Source: Hyaloperonospora brassicae
Taxonomy: Eukaryota; Oomycota; Peronosporomycetes; Peronosporales; Peronosporaceae
Direction: 5' to 3'
Assembly: GCA_947650285.1 (NCBI GenBank)
Contig: CANTFL010000174.1
Location: 905,542-969,541 of the forward strand
Length of the DNA stretch: 64,000 nucleotides
Position numbers and translations under genes: made by a program. The notes beneath the pieces were generated by a model that searched no databases, had not been told where the DNA came from, and worked only from the letters and a program-made list of their open reading frames with translations. Every line of letters begins with the position of its first letter. Positions within the stretch are counted from its first letter, which is position 1. This document shows positions 12,031 to 22,735 of the stretch, piece by piece.

Positions 12031-13965
12031 GTGCTAAAAATGTATGATTCGCAGGGTAAAAATCTATCGGTGAAAACCAAGCAAAAGTTAGCCAAAGTCA
12101 CACCATCGATATCTATAAATGATCGGTCGAGGACTGTGAGGGTGAACGAAACAACGACCGAGCCCGATCAGCGTGATCACGTTGAAAACAAGATCCCAAT
12201 CCGTTTAAGTTCGCGGAAGACGAGATCAAGATGGAAGGGTGGCAATATGAAGAATGACCAAGATGTAAGAGTGGAAGATGCTCAAGATTCTACTATCAAG
12301 CGACCCCGTAATCCAAGTGCTGAAGCCAAATTTGATCGACGAGATTCAAGGTCCGGTATCGACCCCGGCAAGTGCATCGAACAGGCTGGAAGGAATCAAT
12401 GAAATCATGCGACTTTTGCATGAAGCTGAATTTGTGGCGGAGATGATCGATGTGAAAAGGTCGTTGGATTTTGATCAAGATCAAATTACCTGCGCTTGTA
12501 GATCATTGTACGAGAAGCTGATCCCTCTCACAGGCAAAGACAGATTCGAAGATCAAGCGAGTACCGCGATCGCGGACATGACGAAGGAATACTACACCGG
12601 ATCATCGCAGTATGCCTCAGCGGGTTTCGAGATTGACTCAGGCGCCTCGATAGGCATTCAACGGATGTCACTAGGCCTTAGTGGTTCCGCTCATCTGTAT
12701 GATTGCGCCAAAGGAATCAGGGCTGAGCCGCGATCGGCAGCTATATGCACCAATGGAAATGACGCAGTGGCCTTACAAGGACATCTGCTGTCCCACATTG
12801 ATAACGCAATGGAGCGATTAAGACTGAGGCAGCGGAGTCAAGCCTGTCAAGCGATCTACCCACGTCAAGCGATCAATATGACAAGAGCGCGAGAGACATA
12901 CCTTTAGGATGTTGACCTTGAGTTGGTCGGATCGCGTCAAGGTTAATCAGACTTTGGCGATCACGGAGGACATACCCCGTACAAATCGCAGCGGGAAGAC
13001 CCGAAGCGGCCATTAATGGCGCCTGCAGATGTGTAAATAAATCAAGGGCCGTCTCCTCAGCGTTTTTGTTTCCCGGTGATAGGCGAGCTAACGTAAATTA
13101 TAAACACAGACCGAGACGAAGTTCGCGCCAGAATCTGGATCAGCAAGGCCAAGTTGGCGTTCCTAAAGGACCAAATACGAGATGAAAAGAAATGCCTGTA
13201 GTTCGGTGATCTACTGACGGGACCGGCACAGAATTGTCACAATCAACTGAGTCGCACTACTCGTCGCATGTGGAAAGATCTGCTGGAAGGTTTTATGCTG
13301 CAATATGGAGGGCACGGCGTGTCAAATTCCAGACAGTGTTACCACGCACGCAAACGACCGGATGAAACCCCGCTAGAGTATTTACACCGATTGAATGGGG
13401 TAGCGAACTGAGTCAAGTTCGCGATTCGAGAAGGAAGACAGGCTACGCTGCTTAAACAAGTGGAACATTTTATTTCTACGCTGAACGATCTCGATTTAGC
13501 AAAACAATTGACTCTACTGCGATTTTCGGACGCCGACGACATGGAAGAGACGTTGCGTGCGTATCAGCGGATGGCAAACCGATACACAAAGGCGTCAATG
13601 GGATCGGGAAAGTTTCATCAGCGATCAAAAGTTTATGCTGATCAGGTGCCGTCAAAATCAACCCTAGCCGTACTAGCGATCAGGGTGGAAAGCGAGAGCA
13701 GTTGTTCGGAGTCGGATCCAAGCGGATTGGAAGAGAACGTGGACCGGCGCAGAGTTTGTGCAACTACCGTCCCCACTCGAGTGCAATCAAACGAAGATCT
13801 TCGTATTTCGCATGAAGAAGCTGATCCGGAAGAGTTACGCGATCACGGAGAGCGATCGAAACCGTGCACTCACTGTGGATAGATCAAGCATATTGATCCT
13901 GGCTTCTGGAAGCGATTAACTTGACAGAGCTGCGGCCGTTAAGGACATCCATCGGACAAGTGTTT
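12031..13965 (+). pseudogene. E3 gag relic
   Basis: Coding-like blocks at 12031-12402, 12278-12907 and 13460-13882 make a charged structural protein. A conserved capsid-like stretch around YHARKRPDETPLEYLHRLN (about 13330-13390) fits Gypsy Gag capsid sequence. It runs into FISTLNDLDLAKQLTLLRFS. A decayed zinc knuckle closes the region near 13925-13960 (CGR, stop, GHPSDKC). Gag packages the element RNA in virus-like particles. Stops at 12905, 13410 and 13880 and a frame change near 12900 make it nonfunctional. GATC is frequent within codons. Confidence 0.7.
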
Positions 13966-14343
13966 AATAAGCGTGTGCAGCTTGTGGAATAGTGCATGAG
14001 AGTAGCGAGTGCCCTTCGGAAAAGCTCTACAACTTGATGCGCTAGTGGTATGTGCCTACCAACCACGCAAGAATGTTTCCGTCCGAGGTGAAGCAGATGT
14101 TAAACTAGGACGCTCGCCAGGATGGAATCTGGTACGAGCCGAGCGTTCTAGGCTCTGCATATATGCATTCGTTGAGAAACAAGTAATTATTCAAAAGGTC
14201 AACAATCAGGCCAAGCCGATTGCAAATACACGTATTGATTCAACATGTGTCTCGGCGACTTCAAGTATTCAACGAATTGATGAATACACCCGATCAGCCG
14301 TGAAGATGGAGCTCGATCTCGCACCAGGGAGATTACGTGGGTA

Positions 14344-14889
14344 TTGAAAATACCACATTCTGAGAAGTGGTTCAAGCAGGCTAAAGCGGTTGGCAAGATC
14401 AATAATGAGAGGGCCGCTATGCTGTTTGATTTCGGTGCTGAAGTGTCAATCATCGACAATACCTTTGCTCGTAAGGTAGGGTGCATGATCGACGAGATCC
14501 AGACTCAAGAATGTGTCGGCATAGAGTAAAATGCATACATGACAATTGGACGCACGAAGATCAAGATTATATTGGACGGCTCACTAGTGTATTATTTCGA
14601 CGTATGGGTCGGTGATCAAGTCGGTGAAGAGGCTATATTGGGTATGGATATCATGATTCCGGCGGGGATTCGCTTGGATCTAGCGGACGGAACGCTGTGT
14701 CTGCCCGATCTAGTCCGCATTGGTCTAGCGGGTCGTAAGCCACTTTATAGATCGACCATCCAAGCGATCAACCTGAATGATCAACACGTGGTTATACCGG
14801 TAGGTAAATCAACAGAAGTGAGAATAGGTATCGCGCCGCCAAGAGCTAAACTGTGGGTAAGACATAACGTGGAGTGGTACCAACTGTGA
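14344..14889 (+). pseudogene. E3 aspartic protease relic
   Basis: The catalytic box reads LFDFGAEVSIID, where retroviral-type proteases normally have DSGA or DTGA, so the aspartate is kept but the following serine is a phenylalanine. The flap region and second half follow in another segment (14539-14889), with AILGMDIMIPAGIRLDLADG, the conserved hydrophobic-Gly-x-Asp box. A stop at 14527-14529 splits the two halves. The protease would mature the Gag-Pol polyprotein. It precedes an acidic, poorly conserved linker (15018-15747) and then reverse transcriptase, the normal Gypsy order. Confidence 0.78.
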
Positions 14890-15017
14890 CTACCGGGCCT
14901 GGCAGGATCAACTATCTACAGCTGACAAACCTATGTGATCGCGAGGTGATTTTACACTGGGGAACCCCATTAGGGCTGTGGATCATAGCGGACACGATAC
15001 CTCGATCGCAGGGGTAG

Positions 15018-15747
15018 GTGTCTGTGGGGTCGCGACGTTATAACGAGTGGCAGACATTAGCATTCGAGGCTACAACTGATCGAGAAAAAGTCTCACCCGC
15101 AACGTATGAAGGGCCATTGGTTGATCAGCGATCATATCCTACGCCGCGAAAAGAATTGAAACGCCAAGAAGTGGAGACAGAAAAAGAGGCGAACAACTGC
15201 AGTGCTGACAAGTCACAATCTGGTCAAAACGTGATCGACGAAGATTTGATGCACTACATAGACGAGAGTGAAAACATCGATCGCGCTATGAAGAGTGATC
15301 AAAGGTTTATCAAGGTAGTTGCGACGGAAAATACAAATGACGAGACGCGAGACGATAAGCGTGTGCAAACCGGGTCAAAGGAACCTAGCACAGTGGTGAC
15401 GCCGACCGTGACAGGGAGAACCAATTGCGAGGAGCCTGATCGAGGATAGAGAAGTCCCATCGATCAATTAGACGCGATACCTACCATGGATGGTGATGGA
15501 CAAAATCGGTCCAGAAATTAGTCTGAAGAGATCGCGAGGGCCACAGCAGAGCGGTGTATTTAGGCCCGAGGAAGAATTTTGTCAACCAACGAAGTTTTCT
15601 TCGTCGATCTCTACGAACCAAGGGTGCAGGAGGGGTGATCAGTCACAAGATCGGCATTATAAGTCAACCCCTGAAGTAAAGATGGTCGACGCAAAAGATA
15701 TCGTGCGAGGTATCAGCGATTTGCTGCAAGGAGAGTCCCGCTGTTAG
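15018..15747 (+). pseudogene. E3 protease-to-reverse transcriptase linker
   Basis: Two open segments (15018-15449 and 15490-15747) encode highly charged sequence rich in Glu, Asp, Lys and Arg, with no catalytic motif. In Gypsy elements of this lineage a long variable linker lies here. The segments sit in register between protease and reverse transcriptase, separated by a stop at 15447-15449. I assign no function. Confidence 0.5.
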
Positions 15748-16020
15748 ACAGACGGGAATGCGATCAGAGATTTTGAGCTACAGGAAAAGTACGATCGACT
15801 GGTGAAACGGAATGACGTCGTGGCGATCGGAAAGGAAAAGACGGGGGTGAAATCGCTTACCTAGTCGACGTACCGTAACGAAAGTGGAAGGTTGTATACT
15901 TAGGATGTCGATCAGCACATGACGATCCTACCGGAAGTTGTTACATTGACGGCCGAGATATCTTTAAAGGACATTAGAGTGGGTGTACCAGGAGAGTAAC
16001 TGTCAAGTGATCAAGACACG

Positions 16021-16752
16021 TTGCGACAACTAATATGGGCGAATCGCCATTTGCAAATCGTCAAAGGTAATGCCCTACCCCCTGCGGCTCGTGGAGCGGT
16101 CTGTGACATTGATGTCGGAGGCGCTAACCCGATCGCACAGAGGGTGCGATCGGCCGCTCCCAAATTTAGCGAAAAGCTAGCTGATCTGATCAAGGGACTA
16201 TTGACGGCGCAGATAATTTTCCAGTCCACTTCTCCGTGGGCATCACCGATCGTGGTGATCATAAAGAAGAATGGAGAAGATATTCGATTATGTATCGACC
16301 ATAGACGAGTTAATCAGCTGACTAGATTGATATTTACCCCCATGCCTTTGACCAGTAACTTGCTGCAAGATATGGGTTTAGCAATGTGGCACCGTTCCTT
16401 AGAAATGACAAGTGGTTTCTAAATCGTGGAGATGACGGAGCGAGCCAGATAAATTTCGGCGTTTATTACACCAGCAGGACTGTTTGGATGACTAAGGATG
16501 CCGTTTGGATTGACGAACGCACCGCAGATTTACCAACAACTGATCGACAATGCGTTTTATGGATATTTGAAGATTGGTACACGTCCAACTACAATCACCT
16601 CGAGATCACCAAATCTAATCGACGTGTTTACCGACGGGGAACCGGATTCTGACATGAAGACGTCGGTCCTTGGTCGAAGATCATACATCGACGATATACT
16701 GATACCGGCCGCGTCGTCTGAATCTCTCTACCGCAAAGTGAACGATTGTTGA
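16021..16752 (+). pseudogene. E3 reverse transcriptase relic
   Basis: 16021-16422 carries the fingers (STSPWASPIVVIIKKNGED, then IRLCIDHRRVNQ with the conserved aspartate). 16498-16752 carries MPFGLTNAPQIYQQL and the catalytic YIDD box at 16684-16695. A frame change separates the halves near 16400-16500. A connection domain can be followed in mixed frames to about 17000 (LYHRFIEDFPGYA). The segment normally copies element RNA into DNA. The YIDD box is intact but the frame is not. Confidence 0.88.
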
Positions 16753-17095
16753 ACGTGTGTAATCAATATAATTTATAAATCAGTCTGGCTAAGAGCTTTT
16801 GGGGGCGACGCAAGGTAGACTACCTGGGTCATCAAGTGTATCTGGCTGGATTCGATACGAACCCAAAGAATTTAGGGTCATTAGTAAACACATCATTTCC
16901 TCGCTCCCTACGATCGATGCAATCGTTTCTAGGGATCCTCAACTATACCATCGATTTATCGAAGACTTTCCAGGGTACGCCTCATACTGTATGAATTACG
17001 AGATGCCAATTTCCATGAGATCCGTCGAGCGTATGACGACCCAAGGACAGTGGGGGTTGCAGGGAGATCTCGGATGTGTCATACTGCCCATAAAA

Positions 17096-17435
17096 GCGAT
17101 CAGAAATTGCACCCAATTCCTGGCGACAATCAGGAATTGCATCCAATTGCTGGGGGCGATCAGGAATCACACCCAATTGCTGAGGTCGATTAGAAATCAC
17201 AACCCAATTGCTGAGGTCGATCAGGAATCGACCCCAATTGCTGAGGTTGATCAGTAATAACACCCGATCGCTGAGGTCGATCAGGAATCGCACCCAATTG
17301 CTGATGTCGATCAGAAATCGCACCCAATTACTGAGGTCGATCAGGAATCGCACCCAATCCCTGATGACGATCAGGAATTGCATCCAATCGCTGGGGGCGG
17401 TCAGGAATCGCATCCAATTTGCTGAATGCGATCAG
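17096..17435 (+). repeat. 30-bp minisatellite inside E3 pol
   Basis: About eleven tandem units of 30-31 bp lie between the connection region and RNase H. The typical unit is 'tcgatcaggaatcgcaccca' followed by attgctgagg. In one frame it encodes a ten-residue acidic repeat (AEVDQESHPI), in another IRNRTQLLRS. One 31-bp unit (about 17185-17215) shifts the frame. Units differ by 2-5 substitutions. Each unit carries a GATC or its near variant. Confidence 0.9.
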
Positions 17436-17489
17436 GACCCGGAAGGCAGGAGTCGCTAGGATAAAGCAACGATCGCGTTCACTTTGTTG

Positions 17490-17960
17490 AATCAGAAGAT
17501 AGCGACTACATCCATTTTGAAACACTTTGACCCGGAGCGACCGCCAGTGATTGTTTTGTACGCCAGCAAGTGGGTTGTGTCGGCTGCATTGCTGCAGAAA
17601 CATGTAGGAGGTGTACTGGTCGGTCAATTTTTCAAGCCGTACACTGAAGCTTAACGAAATTAACTATGGCATGGTGGAGAAGGAGGTGCTAGCATTGCTA
17701 AGGATGCTAGGTATATGCTATACCATGCTGGTGTCTATTGAGATCACCGTGCTGACGCGTTATTCAACATTAGCCGGGTTGCTCCAATCTTCCGGTCTCA
17801 ATGGGAGATTTGGACGATGGGCTGCGTTGTTATCAAACTGGGAGCTGGAGATTCATCGATGTGAGAAGAGTGAAGATGAGATACTGGTTACTCTGGCAGC
17901 GAGCATAACTTCTCGACAGGAAGTGGATGAGATGTTGATCGCGATCGCGCCAAAGAAACA
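17490..17960 (+). pseudogene. E3 first (Gypsy-type) RNase H, probably a tether
   Basis: The segment after the minisatellite reads as a Gypsy RNase H with changed catalytic residues. Where active enzymes have an aspartate in VxxDAS, this one has VLYASKW. Where active copies read YTDH, it has VLTRYSTL. The glutamate in MVEKEVLAL is kept. Loss of the aspartates is known in Gypsy elements that gained a second RNase H, where the first becomes a structural tether. It is directly followed by the second domain. A frame change lies near 17600. Confidence 0.65.
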
Positions 17961-17999
17961 ACCACGACAAACGATCAGTATGCCTACACTTACGGTCGA

Positions 18000-18585
18000 A
18001 GAGGAGAGAAATATCTGGGTGGCTAGTTTTGATGGGTCTGCTAGAGTAAAGAGAAAGTGTGGAGCATGCAGCGCGATCGTATGGAGATTATTAGGTTGAA
18101 AGGTTGTGGCTGCCGCATCTAAGTTCGTCCCTGATCTAACGGTCAACGAAGCAGAGTATAGAAGAATACTTCAACTTTTTGATTTGTTGGCTGATCAGAT
18201 TAGGGAACGAATAAACACATGTGGAGATTCAAATTTAGTGATCAGGCAAATGCGTGGAGTGATCGATTGCAAGGCGCCAAGTCTACAACTGCTGCGACAA
18301 AAAGCGATGGAGAAACTCCGATCCTGGTCCAAACATAATATCTAACATGTGAAACGAGATTGGATCGCACGCGCAGATCGACTGGCAAGTGAAGCTCTGC
18401 GGAAAGAGAAAGTTGGGATAGTGATGGATGACCAAGATCGCCAAGATCTAGTGACTATGAATCGGCTAGATGAGTTATTGTTACCCCGGAAGACGAATTA
18501 TAGGGTGCGAGTAGCTGCGATTACCCGTGCTGCCGCACGACGACACCATTCGCCACATATTGTTCAAGAGGAGATCGTACAATAG
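18000..18585 (+). pseudogene. E3 second, cellular-like RNase H
   Basis: After the tether come WVASFDGSARV (first aspartate), VNEAEYRRIL (glutamate), CGDSNLVIRQMRG (second aspartate) and RADRLASEAL (late aspartate). These are the four acidic positions, in the order seen in cellular or archaeal-type RNase HI. Stops at 18097-18099 and 18343-18345 split the domain into three segments that stay near the same register. Dual RNase H layouts are established for some plant and oomycete Gypsy lineages. Confidence 0.75.
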
Positions 18586-18853
18586 ATAGGAATCGAACGG
18601 GTCAAAAAAGCGCAGGATGAAGAGGGTTGGATCTTTAACTTGAAGATCTATTTGACTGTGGACGTATCTACGATTGCATCAGCGGATGAAAAATCGTGTG
18701 CCTTGATCGCGCCGGACTATGAGGTCGATCATATCGAGTTGTTGATCTTTTGTCCCAGATCAGCTACAAAGTCAGAAGATCGCGTAGAGCTGGGTCGTTT
18801 CGTGGCCCCGGAGCTATTGCAGCAAGATTTTTTTACAGCATTACCATACCAGT

Positions 18854-19529
18854 TTGGAGGGTGGCCACCATGGTATAGGACAAACTTACCAGAGGATCAG
18901 GACGAAGTTTCACTGGAGAGGCTTTTATCGAAGTGTGCAACGGTATTTGGGAGAGTGTGTAGGTTGCGAGACAGGTAAAGACCGCCCCTGCGATCGAAGT
19001 GGCTCGCCGGGCAACGTACAAGCGACGTACCCTTTTCAGATTCTAGAAATGGATCATATTCCTTCTTTGCCGCGATCGTTCAAAGGGAACACAGAGTTGA
19101 TACTCTGGGTCGACCTGTTCTCTGGATATGTGATTGCGAAGGCGAGTGCATATCGGACCGCACAAACAATCGCGGAAAATTACGAAGAATGTGTATGTAG
19201 GAGGTTTGGCGCAAGTGAAGCAATTCTTCACGATCGATGGCCCGGGTTTCATGTCTGATTTCTTTCGGGCGTTTAATCGGATCGTGGGCCAGAAACGACG
19301 AGCTACTATGGCTTATAGGCCACAAGCGAACGGCACAGCAGAGCGCATGGTACAGACGTTAGCTAGAGCGAACAAGGTGTATGTGTCGGACGAGAAACAG
19401 AGAGATGGGTATGAATATGCCGAACGATTGACATTCGCGATCAACACCGCACATGATCAGATTCGTGGTGACATCCCATTTGATTTGATCCACGGTAGAG
19501 ACCCCCGATCAACGTTGGAAGCCACTTAA
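18854..19529 (+). pseudogene. E3 integrase relic
   Basis: The zinc-binding region reads GGHHGIGQTYQRI and then CVGCETGKDRP (histidine and CxxC parts). The catalytic core follows with ILEMDHIPSLP (first aspartate), LWVDLFSGYVIAKA, a decayed second aspartate region (HDRWPGF), and NGTAERMVQTLA (the glutamate). The core changes frame once, near 19140-19200. Integrase would insert element cDNA. A C-terminal region continues in mixed frames to about 19920 (LAHMWHTPFRVIDKCGDHA). Confidence 0.87.
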
Positions 19530-19690
19530 CCTCAAGGGAATACCGCTTCGCGAGATAGAGATCCACGACGATGGCGGTTTGGCATACAACGCCATTATCA
19601 AAGGGCGAGAGCGACGGTGAATAGCCGACTGAAGGAAGAGATTCAAGATCGCGCTGATCAGCAGAATCAGGATCGAGATCTGGTGGACAA

Positions 19691-20282
19691 ATGCAGCGGA
19701 TCGCAAGTCTAGCTATTTCTAAATCGCGTGAAGGAGGGGTATGCTCGGAAACTGGCACATATGTGGCACACGCCGTTCCGAGTGATCGACAAGTGCGGGG
19801 ATCACGCGGTGAGATTGGAAATAGCAGGTACGTCTTACCAAGTCTTCCTAGTGGTTCACGTGTCGAAGCTAAAACTCGTACGACTGTTCCGGATCGACCG
19901 ATGGAACAACGGAGAATAAGCTAAGCGGATCGAGTTGACTTTGACGAAGCTTTATTACCAGAAGACAGTTGGGTAAGAGATATAGCAGAAGATAAGTTCG
20001 AAGTGGAGAGAATAGCAGACATGCGACCAGGACGGCGGACACGTTATGGCAGGGTGCACCGGCAGTTAACGTCTATTGGAAAGGGTATGGGGATCCGTCA
20101 TATTGGATGAAGCCGACTTGAACTGTGGAGCGTTGATACAAGAATGGGATCATGATCGGGTGCGAAAGAATCGATTTGAAGTGATGCAGTCGCATGATGA
20201 GGGAATGCGGGTGATTGAGGGTCAGGTCGCAGACTTGCGGTCATGTAGAGGAAGGCTGTATGTGAAGGTGGAAAGGCGGTAG
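19691..20282 (+). pseudogene. E3 integrase C-terminus with chromodomain-like end
   Basis: 19728-19919 encodes the GPF/HxPFR-like integrase C-terminal fold (TPFRVIDKCGDHAVRLEIAG, VHVSKLKLVRLF). At about 20068-20112 one frame reads VYWKGYGDPSYW, a typical chromodomain strand and aromatic-cage region, although the frame is broken nearby. Chromodomains guide integration to particular chromatin. A short open tail (20076-20282) follows before the right LTR. Confidence 0.55.
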
Positions 20283-20667
20283 ATGTTGTGAGTATGGCAA
20301 TCGAAGGTTTACAGACGTAGTCGCGCGGATGAAGGTCTAGCAGTATTAACGACGGCCAGTGATCAGTATCGGTGGATCTGATTACGGTGATCAGATCAGT
20401 GGATCTTTAATCGAGAGCGATCTGGATGGGGTAGATCTGATCGCGTTCTTTCGATTAATGGACCTTTGATCGCGAGCGATCTGGACGGAGGGTGACCTGA
20501 TCGAGCATAAATAAAGAGAAGGAGAAGCATGGAGACTAATTTTTTCAATGTATTACGAGGATTAAACGAAAGAGCAAACTGATGTAACCACAAAGGACTG
20601 AACAAACAAAAAGATAAGTGTGCAGTCAGATCGACACTGTGTGTCGACTAACAGCGCAGGAAACGAC

Positions 20668-21919
20668 TGTGGTAAAGCGACTATGGAAATTTGTTATAGA
20701 GGGACAGATCGCATTACCGTTATGTACGAGCCAAAAACGGTTGGCCGCCCGGTCCCACATCTGGTCAGATCGCGTCCATTGAAAAATCAGGCTAAAATGG
20801 ATATCAGATTGGGCAGGTTGGGACCTGCGGTAGTGGATTCAGGTATGAGGCGGAAGGTAACGTTGGCGATCAGTCGATCAAGAAGGGAACCGCGATCAGC
20901 AAGGCAATCGCGATCAAGGAGGCGATCGTGATCGTGATTAGTGATCGAGATCGTGATCAGTGATCAGGTACGCGATCGAGATCAAGTGTATGATCGAGAT
21001 AAGGTTGGTGTGGAGCACACCATGTGATTCGCGATCAACAAGGCGATCACGATCAGGAAGAGATCGAGATCGTGATCAGGGATCGGGTATGTGATCGCGA
21101 TCAAGTTGGTGTGGAGAACACCATGTGATCCGCGATCAGCAAGGCGATCACGATCAGGAAGTGATCGAGATCGTGATCAGTGATCAGGTATGTGATCGCG
21201 ATCAGACAAGCATAGCAGGTGTGGGCCACGCAAGTACAAGATCGCTACCGTCTAGAGAGAGCGACATGTGGCAAACGATGTCCAAGACATTGGGATAGGG
21301 ATAGGGTTGTTGGGTTTGATTGGTTAACATTAAACAGAGCTCAATTTGCTTCAAAGTACACGTGTCGACTTTTCCTCCAAGTGGATCATTGGGCCCCCGA
21401 CGTCAAGGAAAGGTTTACATACTTCAATCAAGTGATATCCCTGGATCGTTTGGCCAGGGATCAAGATCTCTTAAACAACATCCCAACTGCGACTGGACGC
21501 AGGAAACCCTTTGTGGTTGAGGACCCAAAATCGCGAGACGGCTCAAGTGGTCAGAAGGCTCGCGAATCAATATCGATATTTTACAAGGCGATCTGTTACA
21601 GATCAGGGTGACTCATACCGAGCACCCGACAAGCATACAAGTGATCGCGTGACGAATTCTACAAGATCACGTCAACCCCGAACGTGGTGTGAAGATTTCC
21701 ACACCGTGATCGAACCTCGACCCCATCGCAAACACGGTCGAGTTTTCCATTGACACGAGTCCACCTAGAAGAGTGCAACCCGCCCCACCGACGTGTACAC
21801 AAGGTGAGGGAGGCAATCAAGGACACGTAATCGGAGTACCCCCTCCGTTAGTCGGTCGATCATGCGCCAGTGGAGAGTCGGGATAGACTCCTCAAAAGAG
21901 CGATCACTAATCAACCACA
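20668..21919 (+). repeat. E3 3' LTR
   Basis: It matches the 5' LTR along its full length. It begins TGTGG at 20668 and ends CCACA at 21919, followed by the TTCG target duplication. It carries a second copy of the GATC array. Confidence 0.92.
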
Positions 21920-21923
21920 TTCG

Positions 21924-22735
21924 CATCGAGGACAAGTCCTTTCCTCAAAGAACTGCCAAGAACCCGTTCGTTCTCATCAAATACTGTTGCCGACCGAATA
22001 TCGGTCATATACTCATACTCCGTGACATATATGCAGGAATGCTTGACCTTACCACTACGCAGATCACGCGAGAGGCGATTCGGTTCTAGAGTTAACAATT
22101 GAGCTATCTCCGAAGGTAACGTCGGAGACGCAATCATAACAAGCGTATAATCGCCTACTATTGATCAGTCATTTACCAAAGCGTTCAGCGTCTCGGTTTC
22201 TTCCTGGGAACTAGATTCCGAGAGCTTTTAAGGGCTTATCCGCTCAGGTTGCTAAGAGCCTAATTCCTTAGCAAGTAAATCTTGAAGAATGCCTTCCTCA
22301 ATCGCGGGTGGACTTATTCACTCGACGACTTCTGACTGTGGCTGTGCAAGCACAGTCGGGTACCGGTCCTCTACTACCAACTCTCCAGTCGACCTTGGAT
22401 GGCCTTGTTGTCGTTTCTACACTACCGGTTTGGTCTTCCTAGAAATTTGCCTTCTAGGCAAGCATCCATATTCCGGTCCACTCGGCTTGTTCGAGTGGTG
22501 GACTTTCATCGTGGCCTGTACTTCTGTACAGCTGCTGGGAGCTTGGTCCACAGTGTGATGATCAGCTACACTGAAGTCTTGTGCAGTCGTTCTAATGACC
22601 GTACCGCAAGTGAGACCATCGCACTCACTCGCAGAACATCCACACGCTTGTGGACGCTCCAAGACTTTCATCATATGGCTATATAATAAACAAGCGGCAT
22701 GCTTCGTTACGGATCGGTGCTGCCAGGTCACCCTT
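21924..22735 (-). pseudogene. E1 protease-to-reverse transcriptase linker, cut by E3
   Basis: On the minus strand, 22137-21924 encodes a linker typical of oomycete Gypsy pol (SPTLPSEIAQLLTLEPNRLS, then VFDENERVLG). Its continuation lies on the other side of E3 at 10512-10400. The rest, up to 22735, is coding-like debris rich in short inverted repeats. E3 therefore landed inside the E1 pol frame. Confidence 0.65.

Larger units (their letters stand above)
10513..21919 (+). mobile_element. E3: Ty3/Gypsy retrotransposon with dual RNase H, nested in E1
   Basis: Two 1.25-kb LTRs (10513-11765 and 20668-21919) begin TGTGG, end CCACA or CGACA, and are flanked by a TTCG duplication. The interior reads on the plus strand: gag (12031-13965), aspartic protease (14344-14889), an acidic linker (15018-15747), reverse transcriptase (16021-16752), a 30-bp minisatellite (17096-17435), a Gypsy-type RNase H (about 17490-17960), a second cellular-like RNase H (18000-18585), integrase (18854-19529) and a chromodomain-like end (about 20040-20115). 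Every coding block has stops or frameshifts, although the LTRs remain very similar. GATC is unusually frequent throughout the element. Confidence 0.92.
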
